DNA of 64,000 nucleotides, from assembly GCA_024280115.1 (NCBI GenBank), contig JAJRQT010000065.1:38588-102587 (forward strand), written 5' to 3'. Source of the DNA: Bacteroidota bacterium. GTDB lineage: Bacteria > Bacteroidota > Bacteroidia > Cytophagales > Cyclobacteriaceae. The notes under the pieces were generated by a model. It was not told the DNA's origin, did no database searches, and saw only the letters and a program-made list of their open reading frames with translations. This document shows, one piece after another, positions 1-8,285 of this stretch. Numbering within the stretch: the stretch's first letter is position 1; the number at the start of each line of letters is the position of its first letter. A program made the translations under genes and the position numbers.

Positions 1-9
1 AAATTAGAG

Positions 10-29
10 ATCGCTTCGTTCCTCGCGAT
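10..29. repeat. Short hairpin in window-edge intergenic DNA
   Basis: ATCGC (10-14) and GCGAT (25-29) form a small inverted repeat in the 124 bases before the nitroreductase stop. Those bases contain no ORF I can support. The hairpin resembles the CTTCG/CGAAG hairpin at 19850-19864 in wording, so it may belong to a dispersed palindrome family, but two short stems are weak evidence. Confidence 0.25.
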
Positions 30-124
30 GACGTTCGGGGCTTTGACTCACTGACCCAAATAAAACATGGTTTGTAAGCCTGCCCGGAGAAGGGGACACA
101 AATCATGGTGAAGAGGAAGATGTT

Positions 125-718
125 TTAGCCTATAACCCAGGTCACCTTTTCTGCAATAGGATTTCTTTTACCTTCAGGCCATTTAATTTTTGGATATCCC
201 AGGAACATAAAGCCCAATAATTTGTCTTTTGGTCCAAAGCCAAAAAATGACTTTGCCTCCTCAAAATATGTGACTCCACCAGAGCCCCAATAGCATCCCA
301 CACCATGCGCCGTAGCAGTTAGGCACATATTCTGAACTGCGCAGGCTACGGATTCCACCTCTTCAATTTCCGGGAGGCGTTCTTTTTCATCACGTTTCAT
401 TCCAATGGAAATCACGTGAGATGCCAAAAGGGGTTTATGCCTCAACATTTCAAATTTATTCTCATTGAAGAATCCCTTTTTTAAAGTCACTTCTTTATAC
501 AATTCAGACATAAAATCCCCAAGTTTTTCCCTTCCTGCACCAGAAAATACAGTAAATCTCCACGGCTCTGAAAGCTTATGAGTTGGAGCCCAATTGGCAT
601 TTTCCAGGATTTCATCAATTATTTCTTTTTTGATGATTTCCCCGGAATACTGCAACGGAAATATGGATCTTCGATGTCTTATTAGTCGGGAGATGTCTTG
701 AGGGTTAAATGGTGGCAT
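125..718 (-). CDS. Nitroreductase family protein
   Basis: A 197-residue protein of usual length for the single-domain, FMN-dependent, NAD(P)H-using nitroreductases, probably cytoplasmic and dimeric. The N-terminal RHRRSIFP (about residues 14-21) is the arginine/serine FMN phosphate-binding motif. NWAPTHKLSEPWRF (about 42-55) and the later GCYWGSGG segment are typical of the YdjA-like branch. The ATG start fits the family's N-terminus. It stands alone on the minus strand, about 310 bp from the TonB receptor gene. The natural substrate cannot be read from sequence; quinone or nitro-compound reduction is the family default. Confidence 0.85.
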   Translation of the reverse strand: MPPFNPQDISRLIRHRRSIFPLQYSGEIIKKEIIDEILENANWAPTHKLSEPWRFTVFSGAGREKLGDFMSELYKEVTLKKGFFNENKFEMLRHKPLLASHVISIGMKRDEKERLPEIEEVESVACAVQNMCLTATAHGVGCYWGSGGVTYFEEAKSFFGFGPKDKLLGFMFLGYPKIKWPEGKRNPIAEKVTWVIG

Positions 719-1027
719 AGTATAATTTTTTTGTTCTATTGATTGTAGTAGGTTGTATCATTTGCTGAAAGGTAATAAGGCATACTCTATTTTAAATTCC
801 TAAAAACAGTTCACAATTCACAAATAATCTCTAATACTAAAATCCAAAAAAAAACTTACTCTTGATTAAAATAAATACATAAATATATCATGAGCACAGT
901 AATTTCAATATCTATGCATGAGCCTAACTATTGTTGTTTTGAAAATTGTAAAATTGAATATTATTTGATATTTGTTTTTTGAGTTTTGTTTATTTATAAA
1001 TTTCAGCTTACTAAATTTCAAATAGAG
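719..1027. other. Intergenic gap, AT-rich, nothing recognised
   Basis: About 310 bp between two minus-strand genes. The DNA is strongly AT-rich with many stops in all frames. It must hold the promoter of the nitroreductase gene, but I could not fix a convincing -33/-7 pair. No hairpin with a T-run and no RNA gene were seen. Confidence 0.4.
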
Positions 1028-3304
1028 CTAGTTTTTATTCAGATAAACTTTAAGACCACCATAATAGTTTCTCTCGGGGGAAGGGTTATAGTACCTTCTT
1101 CCAAATGCATTTAAATCATTTCCCAAACTGTATTTTTCATTAAGGAGATTGTCTATGCCAAAGAAAACATCGATGAGATGTTTTTGTTTTATCATTAACT
1201 TCCAGCCTGTTTTTAAAGTTACCAATTGGTAGCTATCCCCATAAACTGTATTTGCATCATTCAATGGAATTTTATCTGTGAAATTATATGTGAAATTCAT
1301 GTAAATGCCACTTCTGGTTTGGAGATCCAGGGTTGTAACAGAGATGTTAGGTGCTGTACCAGTGAGATCATTTCCGGAATAATCAACATTTTCTCCACGG
1401 CTTCTTTTTACATAATCTTCAAACGTAAAATTATGATATGTGTATGCCGTCTGGATTTTAAATAGTGAAATAGGCTTTAAAGGGTCATTAATAAAGGAAT
1501 ATCCTAACAGCAGTTCGATCCCTGCTTGTGAGGTCGAACCTGCATTTTCAAAAATCACCGTTCCAAATTCTGTTGTTTTACTAACTATTGTTTCTTTTTG
1601 CTGCATCCAAAATGCCGTAAGATCATAATACAACTTTTCATTCTTTGAATTTCCTCTTAAGCCAATTTCATAGTTGATCCCTTTTTCAGCTTCTAAATCT
1701 TCATTTATACCACCATCGCTGGTTCTCACCTCTTCTGTTGTCGGAGGAGAAAAACCAGAACTGATCGATCCGTGAATAGAAAGCTCATTGGACAGTTTTC
1801 CAACGATTCCTATTCTCGGTATAAATTCAGCATTGAATGTTCGTTTTATTTGATATGAAGTATCTTGCGCTACGTCCCTCAACCTGTTTATGTCATAATT
1901 CAAATAATTCAGGCTGGCTCCCAGGTTAAGAATCCATTTATCAGACAGGTTCATATCTGCCTGCAGAAAAATAAATGATTGCAATGATTTTAATTCATCT
2001 TCATATCGCAGGGTATCGGCATATCCATCCACATTACCATGGTTATTTGCATGTAGATTTCCATAATTTAGTTCGGCGCCGGTTGTAAACAAGGTAGGCA
2101 TATTTCCAAGGTTCGTTTTGAAACCAAATGACGTTCTTCCCCCAAATGACTTTAATCTTTCCAGCTCATAATTCGTAATGAAAGGATTCTCCTTCACACC
2201 ATTGGTGAAATAAATGGAGGTTTTATTATTTATCCTATTATTCCATTCATAATCCTGCACCAACCCTGCCATGAAGTTTTGATGATCTATGGACGTGTTT
2301 TTCGCGGCAGCACCAGGCCGTGCCTGCCTGGGATTTTCATCATATTGTTCTTTGGTCAGTCCTCCGGGAAGCTGATATAAAAGATTGGAATATAGTATTT
2401 GGGCCGTAAGTGTTCTTTTTTCGGAAGTATAAAAGGCACCGCTCATCTGGATGACTTCTCTGTCAAAATTGGTGTGATCCCGATACCCATCCCCTTTTTG
2501 CTTAGCATAGCGAAGGGAAAATCTACTGCTGGCATTTCCAGTGTTTAAATTTGCAGAAACCTTGTGATATCCATAAGATCCTGCTGTATAGGAAATATCA
2601 GCGGAAAGCGGTTTTATCTGAATGGCATCACTTTGAATATTGAGTACTCCGCCAATTCCGGCGCCAAATATGCTGCCTGCCGGACCTTTGATAATCTCTA
2701 CTTTTCCTATGTTGTTCAGGTCCAGGAGATTTAGTGGTGTGTTTCCTGTCGGATCTGTATATGGAATATCATTCCAGTAAACTTTCACATTTCTAACTCC
2801 ATAGGGCGCCCTCAACAAATTGCCCCTTATGCTCACTCGATAACTGCTGGGGGATCGCTCTTCAAACCGAATCCCCGGTAGAGTATTCATCGACCGGACC
2901 AGAGATTCATCATTAAATTTATCCATGACCAATTTGGAGTTGATGGCATAGGACCCTGCAATTTCAGAGAGCTTTCTCTTATTCTCATAACCAATAACTG
3001 TCAGTGTGTTGAGCATCTGATAATCCGGCTCGAGCCAGACAATGTTTGACCCGTCTTTTAAAATATATTCGCTGGTAACATAGCCGATAAATGAAATACT
3101 AAATTTATCACCAATTTTAAAGTCTGAGATATCAACTTTCCCATCATGGTCTGAAATCGATAATTGGTCATTATTTACGTTTCTGACATTGGCTCCTGCA
3201 AGTGAATTATTTGTTTCAAGATCTTTAATAATTAGTGTATTTTGGGCAAATACATAATTTTCAAAAAGTAGAATCATCAATGTGTAAAAAATAGCTGTTT
3301 TCAT
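1028..3304 (-). CDS. TonB-dependent outer-membrane receptor
   Basis: A 758-residue receptor with a cleavable signal peptide (residues 1-20, ending VFAQ), followed by a carboxypeptidase-regulatory-like beta domain (about 22-95: DLETNNSLAGANV, DHDGKVDI). A TonB-box/plug transition follows (LNTLTVIGYENKRK) and then the plug (IRGNLLRAPYGVRNV, IEIIKGPAGSIFGAG). The rest is a 22-strand-type barrel ending in GGLKVYLNKN. The architecture and length match iron-siderophore or vitamin receptors of the FecA/FhuE type rather than SusC, which is longer. No SusD partner or siderophore gene is adjacent, so the ligand stays open. TonB/ExbBD would energise uptake across the outer membrane. Confidence 0.92.
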   Translation of the reverse strand: MKTAIFYTLMILLFENYVFAQNTLIIKDLETNNSLAGANVRNVNNDQLSISDHDGKVDISDFKIGDKFSISFIGYVTSEYILKDGSNIVWLEPDYQMLNTLTVIGYENKRKLSEIAGSYAINSKLVMDKFNDESLVRSMNTLPGIRFEERSPSSYRVSIRGNLLRAPYGVRNVKVYWNDIPYTDPTGNTPLNLLDLNNIGKVEIIKGPAGSIFGAGIGGVLNIQSDAIQIKPLSADISYTAGSYGYHKVSANLNTGNASSRFSLRYAKQKGDGYRDHTNFDREVIQMSGAFYTSEKRTLTAQILYSNLLYQLPGGLTKEQYDENPRQARPGAAAKNTSIDHQNFMAGLVQDYEWNNRINNKTSIYFTNGVKENPFITNYELERLKSFGGRTSFGFKTNLGNMPTLFTTGAELNYGNLHANNHGNVDGYADTLRYEDELKSLQSFIFLQADMNLSDKWILNLGASLNYLNYDINRLRDVAQDTSYQIKRTFNAEFIPRIGIVGKLSNELSIHGSISSGFSPPTTEEVRTSDGGINEDLEAEKGINYEIGLRGNSKNEKLYYDLTAFWMQQKETIVSKTTEFGTVIFENAGSTSQAGIELLLGYSFINDPLKPISLFKIQTAYTYHNFTFEDYVKRSRGENVDYSGNDLTGTAPNISVTTLDLQTRSGIYMNFTYNFTDKIPLNDANTVYGDSYQLVTLKTGWKLMIKQKHLIDVFFGIDNLLNEKYSLGNDLNAFGRRYYNPSPERNYYGGLKVYLNKN

Positions 3305-3408
3305 ATTTTGTTATTCAATTTCCTGTTACTGCAAAGAAAACATATATTTTCATTTTACAAGATTTAAAAAAGACAAATTGACCCGAATAAAGGATTCAGA
3401 AATTAGTG

Positions 3409-3416
3409 TAACTTTG
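3409..3416 (+). promoter_or_regulatory. Bacteroidota -7 promoter element TAACTTTG
   Basis: TAACTTTG matches the Bacteroidota housekeeping -7 consensus TANNTTTG. It lies about 50 bp before the preferred ATG (3466) of the aminotransferase. No good -33 TTG at the usual spacing is visible, so this is a moderate call. Confidence 0.45.
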
Positions 3417-3465
3417 AGACTTTAAATATTTGAATGGAAAGAGCTTAAAAAAGCAGTTTTACCCG

Positions 3466-4770
3466 ATGAGAAAAAAATTATTACGGACCGGTGCTGATGA
3501 GTTGAGTTATGAGATCCGCGGGATTGTAAAAAAAGCTGAGCAGCTAAAAATTCTTGGCAGAGAGATTTTGTGGGAAAACATTGGTGATCCGGTGCAAAAA
3601 GGAGCCAAGCTTCCGCCCTGGATAAAAGATACAATTAGTGACTTGGTCCAGCAAGATGATACATATGGATATTGTCACTCAAAAGGTGTATTGGAAACCA
3701 GGCAGTTTTTAGCTGCAAAAAACAATGCACTAGGAGGTGTACAGATTTCTGAAGATGACATTCTGTTTTTCAATGGTTTGGGAGATGCTATTGGTAAAAT
3801 ATATCAATACTTAGTTCCTCCGGCAAGAGTTATCGGTCCATCTCCTGCATATTCTACACACTCATCTGCCGAAGCTGCTCACGCCAATGACCACCCGATT
3901 ACTTATAATCTGGATCCTCAAAACAACTGGTTCCCGGATATGGACGACTTGTATTTAAAAGTAAAATACAATCCCAATATTGTCGGAATAATGATCATCA
4001 ATCCCGACAACCCAACCGGGATGGTATATCCTATAGATATACTGAAACGCTTTGTGGAAATAGCCAAGGAATTTGATCTTTTTCTCATCAGCGATGAGAT
4101 CTATATAAATGTGACATACAATGGTTCCAGGGCATATTCCCTCCCTCAATATATTGATGAAGTTCCAGGCATGGCATTGAAAGGATTATCCAAGGAAGTT
4201 CCCTGGCCCGGCTCCAGATGTGGATGGGCAAAATTTTACAATAAAGACAAAGACGAGGAATTTAATAAACTGTGCACAACACTCGAAAATGCCAAAATGA
4301 TCGAGGTGAGTTCGACGAAACTGCCCCAGGTGGCCATTCCAAAAATTATGGGAGATCCACGTTATCAGGATTATTTAAGACATAATAATATAAAAATCGG
4401 GAAAAGAAGCCAGTTAATTTCAGACATATTGAAATCATGCGAGGGCATTTATTTCAATGCTACTTCCGGGGCATTTTATAATACGATTGTATTTAAAGAA
4501 AATGTAATTAATGGGAAACAGACCTTAAAAATTGACAATCCGGAAGTCCAAAAAGTAGTTGAAGATTGGGTCAGCCAGCCAAATGTATTGCCTGACAAAC
4601 GATTCGTTTATTATTTACTCGCGGCCAAAGGCATTTGCGTGGTGCCAATTTCCTCTTTCTGTTCGGATTTAAGAGGATTTCGGGTCACACTTTTAGAAAC
4701 TGATGAAGAATTGCTTAGAAGAACCTTTACGGGAATTAGCGAAGCGATTGAGGAGTATATAAATAATTGA
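3466..4770 (+). CDS. Class I/II PLP-dependent aminotransferase
   Basis: Fold-type I aminotransferase, alanine-aminotransferase-like, cytoplasmic. Visible motifs are WENIGDP near the N-terminus, the PLP-contact stretch NPDNPTG, and the Schiff-base lysine in LKGLSKEVPWPGSRCGW. I start at ATG 3466 (MRKKLLRTGADELSYE), giving 434 residues, because this matches how related proteins begin. An in-frame TTG at 3430 would add 12 residues. It is monocistronic, with a -7 element at 3409, and convergent to the lipoprotein gene downstream. Substrate specificity (alanine, aspartate or aromatic) is not resolved by motif reading. Confidence 0.88.
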   Translation: MRKKLLRTGADELSYEIRGIVKKAEQLKILGREILWENIGDPVQKGAKLPPWIKDTISDLVQQDDTYGYCHSKGVLETRQFLAAKNNALGGVQISEDDILFFNGLGDAIGKIYQYLVPPARVIGPSPAYSTHSSAEAAHANDHPITYNLDPQNNWFPDMDDLYLKVKYNPNIVGIMIINPDNPTGMVYPIDILKRFVEIAKEFDLFLISDEIYINVTYNGSRAYSLPQYIDEVPGMALKGLSKEVPWPGSRCGWAKFYNKDKDEEFNKLCTTLENAKMIEVSSTKLPQVAIPKIMGDPRYQDYLRHNNIKIGKRSQLISDILKSCEGIYFNATSGAFYNTIVFKENVINGKQTLKIDNPEVQKVVEDWVSQPNVLPDKRFVYYLLAAKGICVVPISSFCSDLRGFRVTLLETDEELLRRTFTGISEAIEEYINN

Positions 4771-4810
4771 TAGCCGTTAGATTTAAAACAATACCTTCTC
4801 CAAGTCAAAG

Positions 4811-5908
4811 TTACTTATTGAAAACACTCTTCCAGGTTGAATAGGCATGTCTTTCATTCCCGTTATCCTCTAACAATCCTGTATCTCTCCAAAGCTTCCC
4901 CAGATCTTTTAGCTCTTCGGGAAAGGTTTGCCAAAGCGCATCAAAATCTCTGTGTGCCCACCAAATTACAAACTTATAATCTTGCTCTTGTGCATTTGTC
5001 AGAAGCGTTTCCAAATAGGCATTTTGTTCACATTGATTTCCCTCAATAGATAAATCAAAAGAAGAAACTGCCAAATTTTCGGCAATATGACTGGTTTCAA
5101 CAAAAGCTATTGGTTGATTGATTTTGCTATGCAAAAAGTCAAAGGCTTCTTGGAATTCAGATTTTGAATGTTGCTGTTTGAAAAATGGATAATAACTTAT
5201 CGCTACAAAATCCATGAGATTGGCATAACTAATAATCTCATCAATATACTCTACTGGGTTTGAAACTTCGGGCTGATATAGATCGTGTAGCGAAATTGAT
5301 TCTGAAATTTTCAGATTCGGATACACTTGTTTTATTCTTACTTTTACCTCCTGAATAAGTAGTTTGTACTCTTTCCATTTTATTTCAGATTTTAATTTCA
5401 GAATATTAACTTCTATAGCAAGGACCAAATAATCTGGTTGAAGTGCATTTATCAAATACATCACATGCTTAAAATAGGCATCTTCAATCTCCTTGTCATT
5501 TAATGAAATATAATTGGGAATCGTACCGTCAAAGTCTTCTGCAAGGTCGCTTCTTTCTATGTTTAATAGACTTATAGAAAGCGCCAATTGATTATTTGAA
5601 ATTCTGTTGGAAACTTTGGATGCTATTTCATCGGTAAATTCTGTTGGTAAAGGAGCATTATTCATCCAGGCATTCCAGGGGATATTATCATCAATATGTT
5701 CAGAATATATATCAGAATTATTTCTGATGAACTGATATGTATCTATTTTAGCATGTTCGTTGGGAGCGTAAATCCAGGTACTAAAACCCATATTGAAATT
5801 TCTTGAAGGATATTCTGCAAAGAAATTTTGAGTAGTACAATTTTTATCAATTTCATTTTTATCACATCCTATAAAGAGTGCAATGAAAAACAACAATTTA
5901 TATTTCAT
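4811..5908 (-). CDS. Glycoside-hydrolase-like lipoprotein (GH53/clan-A type)
   Basis: A 365-residue predicted lipoprotein: MKYKLLFFIALFIGC gives a lipobox with Cys15. I chose ATG 5908; an in-frame TTG 27 bases upstream only adds a non-signal stretch. The body reads as a TIM barrel with candidate acid/base Glu in YLVLAIEVN and nucleophile Glu in PIAFVETSH, resembling beta-1,4-galactanases (GH53) and other clan GH-A enzymes. DFVAISYYPFF and FVIWWAHRD are further clan-like strands. It would act on glycans at the outer membrane or periplasm. The family assignment is tentative; the lipoprotein call is firmer. There are no glycan-utilisation neighbours. Confidence 0.6.
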   Translation of the reverse strand: MKYKLLFFIALFIGCDKNEIDKNCTTQNFFAEYPSRNFNMGFSTWIYAPNEHAKIDTYQFIRNNSDIYSEHIDDNIPWNAWMNNAPLPTEFTDEIASKVSNRISNNQLALSISLLNIERSDLAEDFDGTIPNYISLNDKEIEDAYFKHVMYLINALQPDYLVLAIEVNILKLKSEIKWKEYKLLIQEVKVRIKQVYPNLKISESISLHDLYQPEVSNPVEYIDEIISYANLMDFVAISYYPFFKQQHSKSEFQEAFDFLHSKINQPIAFVETSHIAENLAVSSFDLSIEGNQCEQNAYLETLLTNAQEQDYKFVIWWAHRDFDALWQTFPEELKDLGKLWRDTGLLEDNGNERHAYSTWKSVFNK

Positions 5909-6170
5909 ATAAGAATTTTGCCTCAAGAACAACAATTCTCACAATAATTACTTTGTTGAAAACCGTACTGTATTACAAATGTTGCAAAAAAAACAACTTT
6001 CAACTTACACCCACTAGATTAATCCTTGTTTGAGAGGGCACTATCCAGTACTTGGATTTAAAGCTAATATTTATCTTTTTTAGTAAATTTTTTATCAAAT
6101 GTAAAATCAGCATTTTCCCAATGAACTCTTGAACTGAATTTTCAACATTTAATAGAATCATCAAACTTTA

Positions 6171-6533
6171 ATGAATAATCAAATGCGAAATATTTTAAAA
6201 TCCGAAGAACTTTTAATGTTCATTTTTTCAACCTTTCTCTTCGCAGAAAGTGAGCTGGGGTGGTGGTGGTTTATTGTCTTTATATTGCTTCCCGATGTTT
6301 CAATGATTGGATATGCTTTTGGAAATAAAGCAGGCGCATTACTTTATAATATTTTTCATCATAAAGGTTTGGGGATTTTATTGATACTCATTGGATATTA
6401 TCTGTCCATCACACCTATCTATATCTCGGGGGTGATCATTTTTGGCCATTCTTCGTTGGACAGATTGTTTGGGTACGGACTGAAATATTTCACCGGCTTT
6501 AAATTCACTCATCTTGGTGAGATAGGAAGATGA
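6171..6533 (+). CDS. DUF4260 family membrane protein
   Basis: A 120-residue protein with three to four hydrophobic segments (about 12-26, 29-46, 63-82, 85-97) and the family signatures WWWFIVFILLPDVSMIGY and FGHSSLDRLFGYGLKY. The length is as expected for DUF4260. The function is unknown; it is an inner-membrane protein. ATG 6171 is chosen; an internal ATG four codons later is an alternative. It sits alone between convergent and divergent minus-strand genes. Confidence 0.82.
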   Translation: MNNQMRNILKSEELLMFIFSTFLFAESELGWWWFIVFILLPDVSMIGYAFGNKAGALLYNIFHHKGLGILLILIGYYLSITPIYISGVIIFGHSSLDRLFGYGLKYFTGFKFTHLGEIGR

Positions 6534-6560
6534 TCATTATTTGGCGTTAACATGCCAATA

Positions 6561-7586
6561 CTATTTATGCTCTTTTTGATAATGCGCCCTCAATATATCC
6601 TCAGCAAAGTCATTGGTGAGATCGCGAACAACTGAATGGACGTGATTGGCATTGTTTTGAATATTGTCGTATTCAATTAATAACATAGGACCCTGAATTC
6701 TATAATAGTGGCCAATACCCCGCTTCAATCCTCCGGCCCATGCAAAATACAAATTTTCTATACCGGCTTTATCGATCTTATCTCTCAGTGTTTTGGAAAA
6801 TCCCAATTCATAATTATCAATATAAACGTTGAGTAATTCCATAAATGTCTTCTTTTGATTTTCATTGAGAGCGGTGTATGAAATACCTTTAGGTTCAATT
6901 GGATCTACTTTATGTTTATTGCCAGTGATGATTTCTCTTGGTGCTGTTTCTGAAAATCTGGCTGTTGTTAGTTGATCGTCTGATAAAGAATTAACGAGTT
7001 TAAATCCTAAGTCAGTTTCTGCTTTAAGTACTTCTTTTCCTCGCTGCTCTTCAATTTTAACAATCCCGGGATTTGAACCAAAAAAGGACGGCGTAGATGA
7101 AATGATCACTCCATTTGATGATGTAAAATTTAACGAAATATGATGACCTTCAAATCTCCATCCCCAGAAATCTGTAGGTGACGGTTTCCCGAAAATGCAA
7201 AAATGATAGTTGAGTGGGTCTCGCATTGGACTACCATCCGACATCTTATTCCTGTTATTTTCAACGATGAATAGCACTTTTTCCAATTCAATTATTCCTT
7301 TTGATTTACGAAAACCTTCCACACTTAGTGAAGCTTTTAATAAATCTATCGCTGCCTGTTTTTGATCTTCATTAAAATCATGAAATGTAGGCCCTTTTCG
7401 CACAATAGGAACAAAGTTCATATTGAACCGTTCCTCATCAGCTAATGCAAATTGTGTTTGTGATTTTAAGTCTGGATTGAGCGTTTCCAAAAATTTATTT
7501 GCCTTTTCAGATAGACTCTGAGCTTGAAGATCTCCCATATAAAAAGTTGAAATTACTAAGAGAAAAACTATTGTTTTTGTTGTCAT
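6561..7586 (-). CDS. DUF3500 domain protein, exported
   Basis: A 341-residue protein with a signal peptide (residues 1-22, ending LQAQ). The rest matches DUF3500, seen in FHDFNEDQKQAAIDLL, the central FWGWRFEGHHISLNF and the C-terminal GHYYRIQGPMLLIEYDN followed by NHVHSVVRD. The conserved His/Trp-rich pattern suggests a metal- or small-molecule-binding enzyme, but the family has no well-defined activity that I know of. It is transcribed divergently from the BlaI-type regulator, sharing the 324-bp region that holds the phased TTAAC array, so co-regulation is possible. Confidence 0.82.
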   Translation of the reverse strand: MTTKTIVFLLVISTFYMGDLQAQSLSEKANKFLETLNPDLKSQTQFALADEERFNMNFVPIVRKGPTFHDFNEDQKQAAIDLLKASLSVEGFRKSKGIIELEKVLFIVENNRNKMSDGSPMRDPLNYHFCIFGKPSPTDFWGWRFEGHHISLNFTSSNGVIISSTPSFFGSNPGIVKIEEQRGKEVLKAETDLGFKLVNSLSDDQLTTARFSETAPREIITGNKHKVDPIEPKGISYTALNENQKKTFMELLNVYIDNYELGFSKTLRDKIDKAGIENLYFAWAGGLKRGIGHYYRIQGPMLLIEYDNIQNNANHVHSVVRDLTNDFAEDILRAHYQKEHK

Positions 7587-7820
7587 GCTGGGTTAGGTTC
7601 AGTGGGTTCAATCATTATTTTATTTTGGCGTTTGGAATTGTTAATGAAATTGAAATCTATTGTGATGATTTAGTTTATCACATAATATACTTGTATTGAA
7701 CCGGATAATTAGGAATAAAATTTCAATAATCCAATATTCTTAAACATTAGTTTTTTATTAGTCCAATAGTAAATAAATGGAGTATCCTTCGTTTTTTTCT
7801 TATTCCTTATATTGCCATTT

Positions 7821-7884
7821 TAACGTAAATTAACATTAATTAACTTACTTTAACGTTATATAATTAAATATATAGTTGTATAAC
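7821..7884 (+). promoter_or_regulatory. Phased TTAAC array and inverted repeat before the blaI-like gene
   Basis: TAAC, each preceded by T, begins at 7821, 7831, 7841 and 7851, which is exact 10-bp spacing, and TAAC recurs in phase at 7881. The last part overlaps an inverted repeat, GTTATATAA (7855-7863) with TTGTATAAC (7876-7884), 8 of 9 matching. This lies 27-90 bp before the regulator's ATG and on one face of the helix. A likely reading is a multi-site operator for the BlaI-type repressor, which in known cases binds short dyads in its own promoter. The rest of the 7587-7910 gap shows no gene. Confidence 0.55.
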
Positions 7885-7910
7885 TCAATAATAAGTTTTA
7901 CATTTCCAAT

Positions 7911-8285
7911 ATGAAAGAATTAACAAAGAGAGAATTGAATATTCTGGAGATCCTGTGGGAGCTTAAAAGGGGCTTTGTAAATGATGTCATTGATAAAATT
8001 CAAGATCCAAAACCACCTTATACCACCGTTTCATCAATCATTAGAATCCTGGAATCAAAAGGTTATGTTACACATAAAGTATATGGAAATACATATGAAT
8101 ACAGACCGGTCATTTCTAAACTTAAGTACAAGAAATTTGTGCTGAAAGATTTGATTTCTAATTATTTTGACGGATCGCTGGAAAATGTTGTCTCATTTAT
8201 GGTAAATGAGAAAGAGTTGTCAAACGAGGAAGTGAATGAACTATCTGAACTAATTGATCACTATAAAAACCAGACGCATGAATAG
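7911..8285 (+). CDS. BlaI/MecI/CopY-family transcriptional repressor
   Basis: A 124-residue winged-helix repressor, the normal family length. The N-terminal half has the signature LTKRELNILEILWEL, a recognition helix around PPYTTVSSIIRILESKGYV and a beta wing (YGNTYEYRPV). The C-terminal half is the dimerisation helix pair. In the family, the dimer sits on promoter dyads until a partner M56 peptidase triggers its cleavage or release. The downstream gene here is exactly such a partner, and its ATG (8278) overlaps this gene's last codons by 8 bp, so the two are translationally coupled. The likely target is its own promoter (7821-7884). Confidence 0.92.
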   Translation: MKELTKRELNILEILWELKRGFVNDVIDKIQDPKPPYTTVSSIIRILESKGYVTHKVYGNTYEYRPVISKLKYKKFVLKDLISNYFDGSLENVVSFMVNEKELSNEEVNELSELIDHYKNQTHE

